The translations under genes were made by a program, and so were the position numbers. Below the pieces are notes generated by a model that searched no databases, was not told the origin of the DNA, and was given only the letters and a program-made list of their open reading frames with translations. DNA of 64,000 bases from Phlebiopsis flavidoalba. Its lineage: Eukaryota; Basidiomycota; Agaricomycetes; Polyporales; Phanerochaetaceae. The first letter of the stretch is position 1. The number at the start of each line of letters is the position of its first letter. Below, in pieces: positions 45,139 through 56,674 of the stretch. The stretch spans positions 248,001-312,000 of the forward strand of contig JAOCPU010000011.1 in the NCBI GenBank assembly GCA_035772785.1, in the 5' to 3' direction.

Positions 45139-46562
45139 GGGTATAACGAAGTGTGGAGGGGAGTGGTAAGTTGGGCGTCACCAGCGCAGGCCCGCAGCGT
45201 CCAAGCGGGCGATCGGGTTCCCACGACCCCTAAATGTGGCAACAGGCGCATCAGAATCGGCTCCGAGAGCGCGGCGGCCCGCAGGCAAGCTCCTCTTTTG
45301 CTGGTCAAGCCGCAAACGGCGAACGTTGAATTTTCAGCTAATATCAGGGAGGAATTATCATTCAGGCACATGAAATAGTTGTGTTCACTCATTCTTATAA
45401 TTCTGTTAGAACCCGCATGAATTCGTGCATCTACATTCATAAGTCATGATCCAGGTACCGCGACTCGAGCTTGAAGAAGATCCTGACACGTTAGACACAT
45501 TAGTGCTGTATATACCAGTCAAGTAATCAATGCTCACTAGGGCTACCAAAACGTTGACACTAATTGTTCTGGGACCGCGTAGTCGTCAAGGTACGTGCAG
45601 GCGGCGACGGTGGGTTTCTAAGGCTGTTTATTCAGGACGGAGGGGCGCGGGAATGAGCTCTGTCTCACCGCCCGCATGAGATTTCTTCACCTACGATACC
45701 AAATCTCCGTGTCATTATGTTTCTCGAATGTCTCGAAAAGGTACGCAATTTCTTCGGGCGACTATGATTTTTGGAGGAACGCGCCCTTCTGGGTCGGTCC
45801 CGAGATGACTTTCCTGAGTGGAATGAACCAAAATTGTCGTGTCGAGACACACATTTGAATGCCGTCCGACTGTCTGTCAGGGCTGGTGACTACGTGGTTA
45901 CGTAGTAGACAATAGTTTGTTGCTCTGAGCTCCCAGAAAATCCCAGTATAAAAAACGTCGCACTATACGTCATTAATAGAGTCAAAACTCCATATTTCGC
46001 GTATCGGATCAAACGAACTTTTCTCTCCCCCACTAGTACCATCACGTCTGGTAATGGCCCTGGTCGTGTCTTCGGAGAGGAGTTGCAGCTGGGTGGTAAC
46101 AGCCCTGGAGTATAGCTCAAGCGAAGATGTCGCTGGTTATGGGTAGATTTGTACACGTGTATAATGGCCGTGCACTGCCTGTTCGTACTCATAGCCGTTG
46201 CAAGCATCTGGGTATGGTTATACCGCTGCACGTCTCATCATAGAAGGAGCTCGCTCGTTACTATTCGGGTCGTGGTCGAGGGGAAAACGACAGTGCGGTG
46301 GGGTATTTAGGCAGGCGGCATGTGCGCGACTTTGAAAATTTTCACAATTGACGAACTACATACTTAGTATTGATATTCATTCTAGTCTATCCAACTAGGC
46401 TTCTCCCAGAAGAACAGACCTTTTTCCAAGGTAAAACTCTTGTTCCGCAGCCCTCGCGCGGCGTCTTGTCGAGGATGAAGTGATCTGAGACGCGCTGAGA
46501 AGTGTATTCCCTTCACCGTTTTGGATCCGCCCGTGCCCCCCCCGGCCTGCGCGGATTAATCA
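45139..46562. other. Intergenic region between syntaxin and pectinesterase genes
   Basis: Holds the syntaxin promoter and the 3' side of the pectinesterase gene. Open frames up to about 113 codons (for example 45890-46231 minus) carry no recognisable feature. I see nothing else. Confidence 0.35.
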
Positions 46563-48102
46563 TCATATCCTCAATAATATACTAGGCGCTAATTTTGCAT
46601 TACCATAGGACTCAAATTCGGCGTAAAAAGTGGTGTTGGCAATGACCGGCCTGACAAGCAAGTTAACGTGGTGCTTTGACTGCTGCGTCTGGTCGTTATC
46701 GTTACCTCGCGCTGTCGAAGAGGTTTTGAATCCAGTCGCGGGTGTCACGCTATCGTCCATAAATGTGTGTGCAAAAACACGCTTGTGGCGAGGTCGTAGT
46801 CGTTTCCACGGACGGCCCAGGAAGCACTGCCCTGCTGTCACCGCGGCACTGGCATTCGCATCAGGAGACTAGGCCGCGAAGAGTGAGCGAGATAAAACAG
46901 GCGTCAATGAAATGGCTTACGCGGATTATTCGTGAGTTGGAGACATATGCGCATCGTAACGGTTGCCTGGAGCGTCTGTAAGGTTTGTTCCCTTCCACGC
47001 AACGATTCCTCCTCCGCACGCACCGATTTGCGAGTGTGACACGTTCGAAACCATCTGCGTAAAGGTATAATTAAGATTCGACGAGAAGAAAAATCGTCGC
47101 GTACGCGGTGCCAAACCCAAACAAATCTATTGATGTCATCAGTATCGAGAAAGTTGCTTACATCGCTGGGACACTCACAGTCAGAGTCCTGGCCATAGAT
47201 AATGCTGTCTACCACATAGGTGCTTGCGTTTCCGACCGGGTGTAACCAGGTATCCTGGTAGCTGGCAAAAGTGCATCCGTAGAATGAAGCGTTGGTGTAC
47301 GAAATATCCGTCACCAGAGCTTGTGATATTGAGAAGTTTGCCTATTATCTCGGTGTTAACACACGCCGGAAATAAACACGTACGTCCGAACACACCGCAA
47401 CGGTTTTCAAAATCTATGTTATACGCTTTGAAGTCCGACAGACCCAAAAATGGCGGGGGCTGCAGTGAGTGGCGCTCCAGTGGGCCCGGCACGTGCGATA
47501 GAAAGCCGGGGGGGTCGAGGGGGGATCAAGGAAGCGTTGAAAGAAGGAGCTACAAGAACGGGACTAGCCGAACGACTGGCATCGTCTTGTCCGGTTTTCC
47601 ACAAATAAATTATTCCATATCTTGACAAGATTCCTCGTCGACGCATTCCCTAACGGGTTAAATGCTGTTTCTATGTCCAACTGCCCCTGCTACAAAGTTA
47701 GCACATAACTCGCACGGGAACAAAGATTTTTCCCCGTACTAGGAAGTGTCAACGGTCCCCGTTCTCGTGACATTAACTGTCTCATGATACTCGCCCTCCA
47801 GTCGCCGATGAGGATGAGAGAATATAGCTGCACCAGTATTGGACCTGGCGAACGTAATGAGTTTTTATGCCGCGTTTGTTTTAGGAGTATCATACAGAGA
47901 GTCCACGGCTGACTGGACACTATTGAAGTGAGCTTGAGAGCTGTTTGGTGAAACGAACACGGTCCCTCTTGGACATCCTGCTAGAGGTGAGAAGACGTTT
48001 TCTGGCTTCTTAAGTTTGACATGCCAGAGAAAACTTTGGGGAAAGCGCAGATGCGCCACCCAAAGAGCGAGGAAGAGAGTTGGGCAATAGTTGTAGCAAC
48101 AT
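46563..48102 (-). CDS. Secreted pectinesterase, CE8 family
   Basis: Pectin methylesterases remove methyl groups from homogalacturonan in plant cell walls. The probable start at 48102 (MLLQLLPNSLP) begins a hydrophobic leader, with a frame slip. The mature part has CPRGTVFVSPNSSQAHFNSV and QSAVDSLYD, then NVTRTG-like pieces, FKAYNIDFENRCG, YTNASFYGCTFASYQDTWLH (QDTW, catalytic-site Gln) and NASTYVVDSIIYGQ, then across an intron DLFGFGTAY (matching D-x-LFG with the catalytic Asp). Next come CGGGIVAWKGTNLTDAPGNR and QCFLGRPWK (GRPW with the substrate Arg). It ends FYAEFESYGNAKLAP near 46563. A TATATA-type box lies about 40 bp upstream of the start. Frameshifts occur mainly at 47600-47900. The family order is complete, so the enzyme was probably functional in the organism. 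Confidence 0.87.
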
Positions 48103-48936
48103 GGATGAGCTTGGCTCACCTGGTCCTCCTCCATTGCGCGCAGTATATAAACTACACATAAATAGGACGCCGCGCGGGCCGGACGTCACCGTCGGCCCTG
48201 AGCTTCACTGCTTCCAGAGGTCTTGCGGGATGGTCAGACGGCCTTCGAGGAAATGGCTTGCGAGGCACCACGTTGTGTGACCCCTGCAAAGGTCCCACAC
48301 GCCCACGTAGATATACATCCGCCGGATGGGTGCTTGATATGAGGATTTGTACTCTGTGGCCAGGAGTTGGGTGAACGAGCGGCGTAAACTTGTGATCAAC
48401 CGCGAGGGGGTGGGGCGAATTTAACTTCAACACAGAGCAATCACATATGAGCACATTCTGTGCAATTAAAAAAAGAGTAGACATCTTATATATATATGTG
48501 TGTGTCAGTTTCGAGCAATAGTGGCTAAAGGGGGATTGAAGGATAGTACTTGAAGGATTCGGGTGCTCGAGTTTGGGAAACGTGGCGGCGCAGGGCGGCG
48601 CCTTTGGGACTCACGTGAGCGGCACACGTGAATATCAGAATCGGTGATCTCCGGAGTGCTTCCGGAAATGGGGATTGGTGTTTACACTCCTTTCATAGTC
48701 AAAATCGCGACCCCTATCTCGAAGCTTTCCTCGAGACGAGCAAGGTTCATTACACTGCCACTCGCGAGCTGAGTTAGTTGCACACTCAAGGAGCGAGATC
48801 CGAAGCCGCTATGCAACCGAGAATTATCCGCAGCCAAAGCGCTCGGATAAGTCATTTTCGATAGTCTTCAAGACATTCAAGTACTCACGGTCAGGTCCTT
48901 CCGCTAACCTTCCTGCTTTCAACTCCCAGCTCGCAA
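48103..48936. other. Divergent promoter region of pectinesterase and MFS sugar transporter 1
   Basis: GTTTATATAC at about 48143-48152 (minus strand) is a TATA candidate for the pectinesterase. An alternating TATATATATATGTGTGTGTC microsatellite lies at about 48488-48508. A 110-codon minus-strand frame at 48152-48484 has no recognisable motif. Confidence 0.45.
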
Positions 48937-50867
48937 ATGGAGGCAACGCAGGCAGCAGCAGGTGCTAATGAGCCTACAGCGTGCTTTCCCTCTGGCGCAG
49001 GTCTCTAACATAGCGGCCAGCAGTCCTGGACGCACTATTTTGCAGTGCTTCCAGTCGTTGAACAGCAAGTCGTTCAAGCCATGGACGAGGGTGCCGAACT
49101 ATGTCTGGTGTACACTGTTCACAGCAACTGGCGGCTTTTGCTTTGGGTTTGATACCGGCAGTATTGGACCCATCACCGTCATGTCGCAGTTCGAATGTCA
49201 ATTCTCCAAGGGCGGGGCCATTGACCCGACTCTTCAGGGTTTGATAGTCTCCTCTATTCTGTTGACGGCCTCGGTCGCCGCCTTCTTCTCGGGCCCGCTC
49301 TCCAACAGAATATCGAGGACCCGTACCATCTTCTCTCTGGGTGCCGTTGTCTTTGCAGCCGGATGTGCCATAGCGTGTTCGGCTGGCGCTTTGCCACAGT
49401 TCTTCATCGGAAGGTGCATCGCTGGGCGTTGGCGAAGGCATATTCATCTCCGCTATTACTGTATACACCATCGAGATTTCGCCCGCATCATCCGCGCGGC
49501 AGGCTTGGCTCCGTTGTCCAGGTTTTCATCACTTTGGGCATCGCGTGCGGTAAATATCGAAACACCTCCCATTTATTGTCACTCACACATTGTACAGGAT
49601 TTTTCGTCTGTTACGGGAGCTCTCGGCTCCCTTCGTCGCTCTCATGGGCGCTTTCCGCTCGGTATGCAAGCAGTAGTATCGGTCATCCTCGGTGCTGGCT
49701 GCCCGTTCCTACCACACTCACCTCGGTGGCTCCATCACGTTGGACGTCACGACGAGGCCCGAGTGGCGTGGGAGAGACTTGGAGTTAGCGGTGCGGATGT
49801 TTGAAAAGACGACGGAGCAGGCGGCACAGCGTCAAGAGGCTCAGCGAGGTAATTTCTTGACAGAGGTCGGGCATGATGTGGAAGAAGGGTATCCGCGGAC
49901 GCACTTTCTTGGGAGTATTTCTGCAAGGGATGCAGCAGCTGTCTGGAATTGATGGCGTTCTTTATGTAAGATGAGTTTCGCATTTCTACACGAGCTAATA
50001 GTGAATGGATCTTATCAGTATGCGCCTGTTCTCTTCACTCAAGCCGGATTGTCAAGTACGACATCGTCCTTCGTGTGGCATCAGGCGTATCTGGCATTAT
50101 CATGTTTATTGTTACTCTCTCATGCCAGTTTTTATTCGGATACCTGTGAGTCTTTCGACTAGATTCGGAGTAAAAAACATATCTAACCCACTCACCAGGG
50201 TACCCGTCGATCATCGATGATTTGGGGTGGATCCGCCATAGCACTATCAATGCTCCTCATTGGATCCCTATATGCTTCGCGGGCCACCGACCAACCCGCG
50301 GGTAGATGGGCAGTTATAGTACTGATCTACCTCTTCGTCGTCGCATTCAACTCGACCTGGGCTATCTGCATTCGCATTATCTGTGGCGAGATACAGCCAA
50401 CACGAACCCGTCCGCCGCGGTCAGCAGTCTCGGTCAATGCGCAAATTGGGTTATCGGTGATTGGTACTTCCACTCCTGCGTGTGCTCATGGCCCATAGGC
50501 TGTGAACTGGGTTATCGCGTTCACGACCCCCATGTTTCTGGCGAAAAACATCCTCTGGTCCTACTTCCTGTTCGGCGCGTGTTCTCTCATCACGACGCTA
50601 GTTTGCGTCTTCTATCAACCCGAGACCCCGCGGTGCCTCTCTCGAGGAGGTCGAGGAGAACTTTGCGCAGAGCCCCTGCAGTCGCTTCTCCAGAACACAA
50701 CAGCATATGCTGAGCCGCTTCAGCACCATGAGTCGCCGAGGGGACGTCGGACTCGGCGCCGGTCTCCGGCTACGACGCGCAAGGGGAAAGACTTCGAGAT
50801 GGACGTCATTTCGCCACCTCCCCCGAGGTCAGCTTTGGTGGTCCATGGCACTACGCACACCGGCTAA
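48937..50867 (+). CDS. MFS sugar transporter, tandem copy 1
   Basis: Twelve-helix hexose/H+ symporter type of the plasma membrane. The start MEATQAAAGANEPTACF at 48937 is chosen because the paralogue starts the same way. After a slip the protein reads VPNYVWCTLFTATGGFCFGF and DTGSIGPITVM (helix 1 with the FGFDTG motif), then DPTLQGLIVSSILLTASVAA and GPLSNRISRTRTIFSLGAVV (motif A-like). Then come GVGEGIFISAITVYTIEISP-type pieces near 49440, HSPRWLHHVGRHDEARVAWE (the PESPRW-like loop), QLSGIDGVLYYAPVLFTQAG around the helix 7 region, and PAGRWAVIVLIYLFVVAFNS (helix 10). NWVIAFTTPMFLAKNILWSY with FLFGACSLITTLVCVFYQPE (helices 11-12, PET end) completes the fold. The acidic tail ends PPPPRSALVVHGTTHTG at TAA (50865-50867). 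There are multiple small introns and frame slips. The substrate cannot be told from the sequence. Confidence 0.85.
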
Positions 50868-51602
50868 CCGACACCAGGTTGGCCGGTCATCATCCAGGTT
50901 CAAACTCAACCAAGCGTGTCGCATGAAGAGCTCTACTAGGGGTTCGGCTCGTGTTGGTTTTTTGTCTTGCATGAATACGTAATGCTCGTATATTGATGGC
51001 ACTACTTAGTCCTTGAACCTCATTTCTCTTCGTGTTCTTTTATATATGCAGGGTACAGGTACTGGCTGTAATTCACATTGGTCGTTAAGTTAGGTAAAAT
51101 AAAACTTGGCAAGCTTTCTATTATCGCTTCGTACAGTTTACTTGCCCTCGATTGCACTGATTTTGCGAATGAACATTTCGCAGTATCATACGGACACTGG
51201 TCAAGAGTTATAAGAGCCAACTTCGTGCACAGTTTTTTACTAGTAATAATTACTTGGGCACGCAAATAACACCACGTGGAGCTTCGGTGATTTCCTCTCT
51301 GCCGACGCCACCACACAAACGGACAACGGACCCCGACTCTCTCATTTGACCATCATTCGTTTATAAAACGGCCTGATTCCCTGCGAATCGTAGCTTGAGA
51401 AACTGTTGCGGCCCGGACGAACAGTAGACATGGGAACCCCCTAAGAGATAATAAGAATCCGAGCTTTCCAGCAGTTCTGTGGGTCGCCTTATTTAAGGCG
51501 CCGCCGTGTGTCGGAGTCGAACGATGACATGACTTTGCAACCTGACTCTCCATACTTTGTGCACACTCGGCTGCACTCCCAATCCGCGTATTAGCCACAG
51601 CC
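50868..51602. other. Intergenic region between tandem MFS sugar transporters
   Basis: AT-rich DNA. The 3' part should hold the promoter of the second copy (CATGAC...CCGCGTATTAGCCACAG before the ATG at 51603). No gene seen. Confidence 0.4.
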
Positions 51603-53540
51603 ATGGAGGTGGAACCCGCTGCAGGGAGCTCGTCTGAGCCTGCATTGTGTTTTCCTTTACCTCAGGTTCCCTCCAGCAGCACTCAGCGCACGCTCACTGC
51701 CCAACGAATGCGATATATGAGCTCCAAGCCTTTCCTCCCATTAACGAAGGTGCCAAACTACATTTGTGTACTATTTTCACTGCGCTGGTGGGAGGTGGCT
51801 TTTTGCTTTTGACTTCGACACAGGGAGTATTGGTCCATGTCACCGTCAGGGCCGCAATTTCAGCACCATTTCTTCAAGGGGAACGTACATCGACCCGACA
51901 ATCCAAGGTCTCATCGTATCTTCCATACTTTTACTGCTTCAGATTTTCCTCGCTTCTCGCTGGACCCATGTCAAATAGGGATCTCTAGAACCCGTCGACA
52001 AATCTCACGTGAGTGGGTGCAGTTCGTGTTCGCCGCTGTGGAGGGGTGCTATAGCTGCGCGGGCGGGCTCTCTTTGGCTCAATTATTTGTGGGCTAAGAA
52101 GATAGATTGCATCGCGGGGGTCGGGAGAAGGCCTATTTCTATCGGCTATTACGGTGTACACCGTCGGAGATAGCACCCTCTTCATCCCGTGGCCGGCTTG
52201 GTTCCGTCATTTTTCAGCTGACCAGGCTTATGGTCGTAGTGGTATCGTTTCGTGTTGTGGAGTAGTATCTATGAGTGTCTCATTTCTATCCTAACTAAAC
52301 TTCGCTGATTCTCTAGGGTATTTCGTATGCTATGGCACCTGGTCGCGTCTCTAATCGTCGCTGTCGTGGCGCTTTCCATTTGGCATTGCAGTACATAGTG
52401 CTCTGTTATACTTGGCGTAGGCTGCCCTTTCCTGCCACACTATTCCCACGCTGGCTCCATCATGTGGCGGCGGCATGAGGGAGGCTCGGGCTTGCATGGC
52501 AAAAGCTTGGAGGTCAGCAACATGCTGACGTCGAGAAGACGGAGCAGGTGACTCAACGCGAAGCGCTCAGCAAGGCACCCTTCTGGAACGAGGCCGGTCA
52601 GATGTGGAAGAAGGGCGTTTCGTGGACGGTACGCTCCTCGGAGTCTTTCTGTCTGCGATGGCAGCATTGTGTGTTGTTGTTAGCGTCTGGAATTGATGGT
52701 GTGTTCTCTACGTAATGCAGCCATGTCGGAGTGCTGGTGTCGCCTAGCCACTCATCCTTCACAGTATGCACCTGTTCGATTTTTTACTCAAGCTGGACTC
52801 TCTGGCACACGACTTCGTCCTTTGTCGCGTCCGGGGTCTCCGGTATCATCATGGTCTTTGTGACTATCTGTGTGTCAATTCTTTGCAGACACCTGTACGC
52901 TGCACATCTGTTTCCGAAAGCTGACGCTTACTAACTTGCTACTAACGTGATAATAGGGGGGCGCTCGGCCCTCGATGATTTCGCGGCGGGGTATATTCAT
53001 CAGCTCTTTGCAATGCTGAACTCATTAGAGAACGCTATATGCTTCATAAGCTGCTACCACGATTTCACCGAGGCAAGGAAGATGGGCCGTTATAGTCCTC
53101 ATGGCTACGTCTCTCGTGGTCACGGGTTACACCTCCACATGGGCCATCTGCGTTGCTGCCATGATCTGCCAGCGAGATTGTCAAGCCTCTACTGCGTATA
53201 CCCCTGCGCGGCACTTGTTCTCTCTGCTGAGTAGCCGCTTATGACAATGTTGCCAAACTGGGATTATGTCATGCGTATATCGCCCTGACAATAGCTTCAG
53301 CATGTTGACCATGATATTAGGTCCGTCTAACCTGGTAGGTCCCATCGCCTTTTTCGAACCCCGTCGCTTTTATTCTCTCCCCCGCGAACGATCCTCCTCT
53401 GGCCCCTACTTCCTGTTTGGCGAGCCTGTGTCCTCTTGACGGACGTTTGGTATGCTGTTGGCGACACCAACCGGGAGACACAGGTGCGCCATCGCTGGAA
53501 GACCGTCGACGAGCCTTTCGGCCTCGTGAGTCCTATTGTG
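51603..53540 (+). pseudogene. Eroded MFS sugar transporter, tandem copy 2
   Basis: A duplicate of the transporter starting at 48937, in the same orientation about 2.67 kb downstream. The start MEVEPAAGSSSEPALCFPLP corresponds to the first copy's start. Then come KPFLPLTKVPNYIC, FDFDTGSIGP, IDPTIQGLIVSSILL (51720-51960), and fragments near 52450 of the SPRW loop. TTSSFVASGVSGIIMVFVTI near 52830 is well preserved. Later pieces (GPYFLFG-like near 53410, VDEPFG near 53510) mark the C-terminal end. Compared with copy 1 there are many more frame shifts, in-frame stops and lost segments: the motif A region, the helix 7 YYAP block and the helix 10 region are damaged. Sequence error alone seems insufficient because the substitutions are also denser. 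I read it as a decaying duplicate. Confidence 0.7.
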
Positions 53541-53805
53541 TGAGAGACCCTGATTTCAGAAACAGCATGCCTATTCATACCGCCTTCTGGCCGTGCGCAG
53601 CAGATTCATCTGTGGACGGCGGCTTATTGCGTGGGTCCTGATGTCGCAGGACGAGTTCGAGCTGGAATATATTCCATTTGCCTGTGAGGGTTCAGCTTGG
53701 TCGTGGTCCATTGGCATCATGTGACACAGTTGACCGCTACAGACTTGCCAGACTCTAGCACATTCCAGACAGTTCCCCAACTCACTTACAACTTTAGGAG
53801 GAGAT

Positions 53806-55499
53806 GTGAGGCTAGATTCCAAATCCCAGTTGACCTTGCACGTGCCTAGGGGATTCGCTTTTGGCAAGCCTATCTGGCCCTATTACCTGGTTCGGTTTGC
53901 GAGGTTACTTTTTTCCTTGGCACCAATCTTTGATCCTAACCATGTAGAATTGTATGCTCTCATAGCCATGATCGTATGCAAAAAAAAAAAGATCTGACTT
54001 TCAGCTGCTCTCGATCAATTGACTCGTACACACGTTGCGAGTATGCACAATTTTCTCTTTCGCAGAGAAGTTCCCGATGCTCTTGCTGTTTGGCCTCCTG
54101 CTGTCGCATCAAGAACAATGTCAACATTCACTGACGAAGAACACTACCATACATCTCGACAACTGCCAGAATATTCGGCGGAGCTATTGGCTGCCATACC
54201 AATCGCATTTGGCTCGTTGCTGACGGATTCTGATTCTACGTAGCGTTGTGTTGGCAGCTCGCGGGGTCACAACTACCCAGTCAGAAACCCTGCAAACGAT
54301 ACTCATGATTGGCAACAAGATTCATGTTGAGTATAAAGGCTTACTAGTGAATTCTTAGATTTCGATCTCGCAACCTCCAGCGTAATCTATCCGGATTTGT
54401 GCATGCCATTTAGCAGAGACACGGCCAGTGATCAAACGCAGCTGGAATGCAATAGTAGGTATAGCTGCGACGCTGGTACGTGCGTTTATTCTTTCAATAT
54501 ACGGCCGTTGCCCATCGCTCTGAATGCTATCCATTTCAGGGTACCTCTAGCAATATACCGGTTTTCTTTTTTTGCGGCATTACGTTTCGGACACAAGTTA
54601 TGGACTGTAGTTGTTAGCCATATTTCCGTTTCCCCTCATGTTGGTATTGTGGACCATCGATTCCTAGGCGGATGATCCCCGGTACATTACCTTGCTTCAG
54701 CATATTTTTCTGTTTTTTCTGTGTTGTTACTGTTGTGAGGATGCATCGCTACAACCCCATATACATAATGGCTTATCTGACGGACCCATCCAGCTCCGTG
54801 GTCTACGAGCATGCTGTTAAGCTTTCCAGCGGGAGAAGATTCCTAACAGTGTGGAAAAACTCGTCGTCTCACGGCTATAAAACCTTCTTTTCTTCAGCAC
54901 ACGATATGTTAATTAATCTCTAGCCATCTCGCAATTACTACCGGACTGTTAGGCTAAGCCTGAATCTGCGAGTCGTGACTCCTTCGACTAAACCGCCTAT
55001 TCTTGCGCTTATAATTGACCTCCAATTCAGACTGCCTCGTAAGGAAAACATTGACGTTTCCGAATCTCACTGGCACAGTAGACGCGCACTAACGAAAGCT
55101 AAATTGCTGATACTCTCAGTCGGTGCAGCAGCCGATCAGTTCGCTGGCCACAAATCTCGTGGGTGTTCGATGTATCATTGCTGAGCATACGCGGCTCTAC
55201 TAATGACTTTCTCTGATGGTACTAGCCCCCCATACTCGTGTCTCGATTTATTCTGAATCTCCGTCAACTCGACGCCTCAGGAGCCGGATTTTCTTCTCCC
55301 CACGCCCACGACGGCTCACCAAGGCTCTCATGTGTCAACGTTACATTTTCAGATTCAGGCAGACTTCGGAGGCAATTTGGGAGATTCGTTCGAATACGGA
55401 CAAGATATTCATGTCGAGGGCGATGAGGAAATCAGTACAGAGCATCCCACAGACCACGGAACTTCTCTCATAGCATATTCTGATTCAGGTCTGACCTAA
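53806..55499 (+). CDS. Diverged DUF6533-type membrane protein
   Basis: Near 53812 the plus strand reads VRLDSKSQLTLHVPRGFAFG and KPIWPYYLVRFARLLFSLAP, matching the E-V-x-x-W loop and second helix pattern of DUF6533 proteins after a TTTAG acceptor. Hydrophobic pieces follow in the right order (about 54050-54230, 54540-54620, 54690-54760). Near 55238 there is SRFILNLRQLDASGAGFSS, the hallmark last helix end of this family, then HAHDGSPRLSCVNVTFSDS and HVEGDEEISTEHPTDHGTSL before TAA (55497-55499). The N-terminal exon is not found and the central helices are broken, so it may be a pseudogene. It is not close to the tandem pair at 38-42 kb. Confidence 0.5.
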
Positions 55500-56674
55500 C
55501 GTCATATAGTGACTTGCAGACCAAATTCCTGTTTGTGATGACTGAATATTTCATCTTGATTTTAGCTACACATCAAAGTATAGTTTCGGGTCGCTCAGAG
55601 CTCAGTACAGAACTAAAACTAATGGCGTAGCCTCTCGCTTGTCTTGCTCTTCTCCAAGATTAAAGGTAAATGTTGAGTTTTCTCTCAGCCGTATGTAACA
55701 CTGTCAATCTATGCGTTAAATGACCGCTACGCACAACCCGCTTTTGCTGGGCAAAGACCATTATATGTTTGATTCTTTCGAGCGCCGCGACCGCGATCTT
55801 CGCAAGCCCGACAACGCCCGAAGATAGCGCTCGCGCCTCAATCTCGCTGAGGCACCGATCGACCTCGGCCCTTGGCAAACGCTTCAAGCAATCTCCAGGA
55901 ACGATAGGGAGCGATGTATCTGTGCAGCCCTATCTGAGGCCTTCTCTAGCCTTGTGTATCTTACTAAAGACCTCGCGGGCGTGATTCAACGTGCGCTATT
56001 CTATGCCGAGTTTCCTCCTACGCTTTGATATCTAACCGCTATGACGGCAGTAAAAAAGGCTTCCGCGCGATAAGGCCGTTCACGCGACGGTTTTTCAACC
56101 ATACCACTACAATGGCCACTCGATAGGATGCGAAATACACCCCACGAAAGTCTCAAGAATACTCGCATAATGCGCTTCCATTCTTCACCTCCTTAGCAAT
56201 ATATGCACTGGCGACTGGCTGGTAAGATACGACTTCATCTCCTGACATAGTGGTTAATCGTTGTACAGAGTGGCCTTATCTTCAGCTATGTCAGCCTCCA
56301 CTTGTCGCAAACTCGGCCCGCTGCAGCAGCCTGCTTCACATCGGTATGCTCCTATCCTTATCGCTTGAGCATTATTATCCACATTACTGTCGATTTCGGC
56401 TGCCCAGCTATCTCCGTCTCCTTTCAATGCTGTGCCTTCCAATTTCTTACAACTAATTTGAAGATAAACTTAGGCTTTTCAGTAATGAACCTCTGCGGAC
56501 GCCGTTCCAGCCGTCGGCCGCCACAATGGTGCCTCCGTCTTCGAAGGACTGTGCCTTTGAGTCATAACTTCTCAGGCCCATGCGTCCGACGGTCATCTGC
56601 ATTGGTTTTATCTCGCAGCATGAGGATATAAAGGGGCGCAGCGCAGCGCCGTGCAACCCCCACGGAAGCCAGCC
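55500..56674. other. Intergenic region upstream of the amidase gene
   Basis: It contains short open frames on both strands (55660-55887 minus, 55769-55984 plus, 56250-56456 plus), none with a motif. The 3' end holds the amidase promoter. Confidence 0.35.
56627..56632 (+). promoter_or_regulatory. TATA box of the amidase gene
   Basis: TATAAA 43 bp upstream of the ATG at 56675, followed by a GC-rich short leader. Confidence 0.6.

Noticed and set aside
48152..48484. 110-codon minus-strand frame upstream of the pectinesterase
   Set aside because: Lies across the pectinesterase promoter and has no motif; likely chance.
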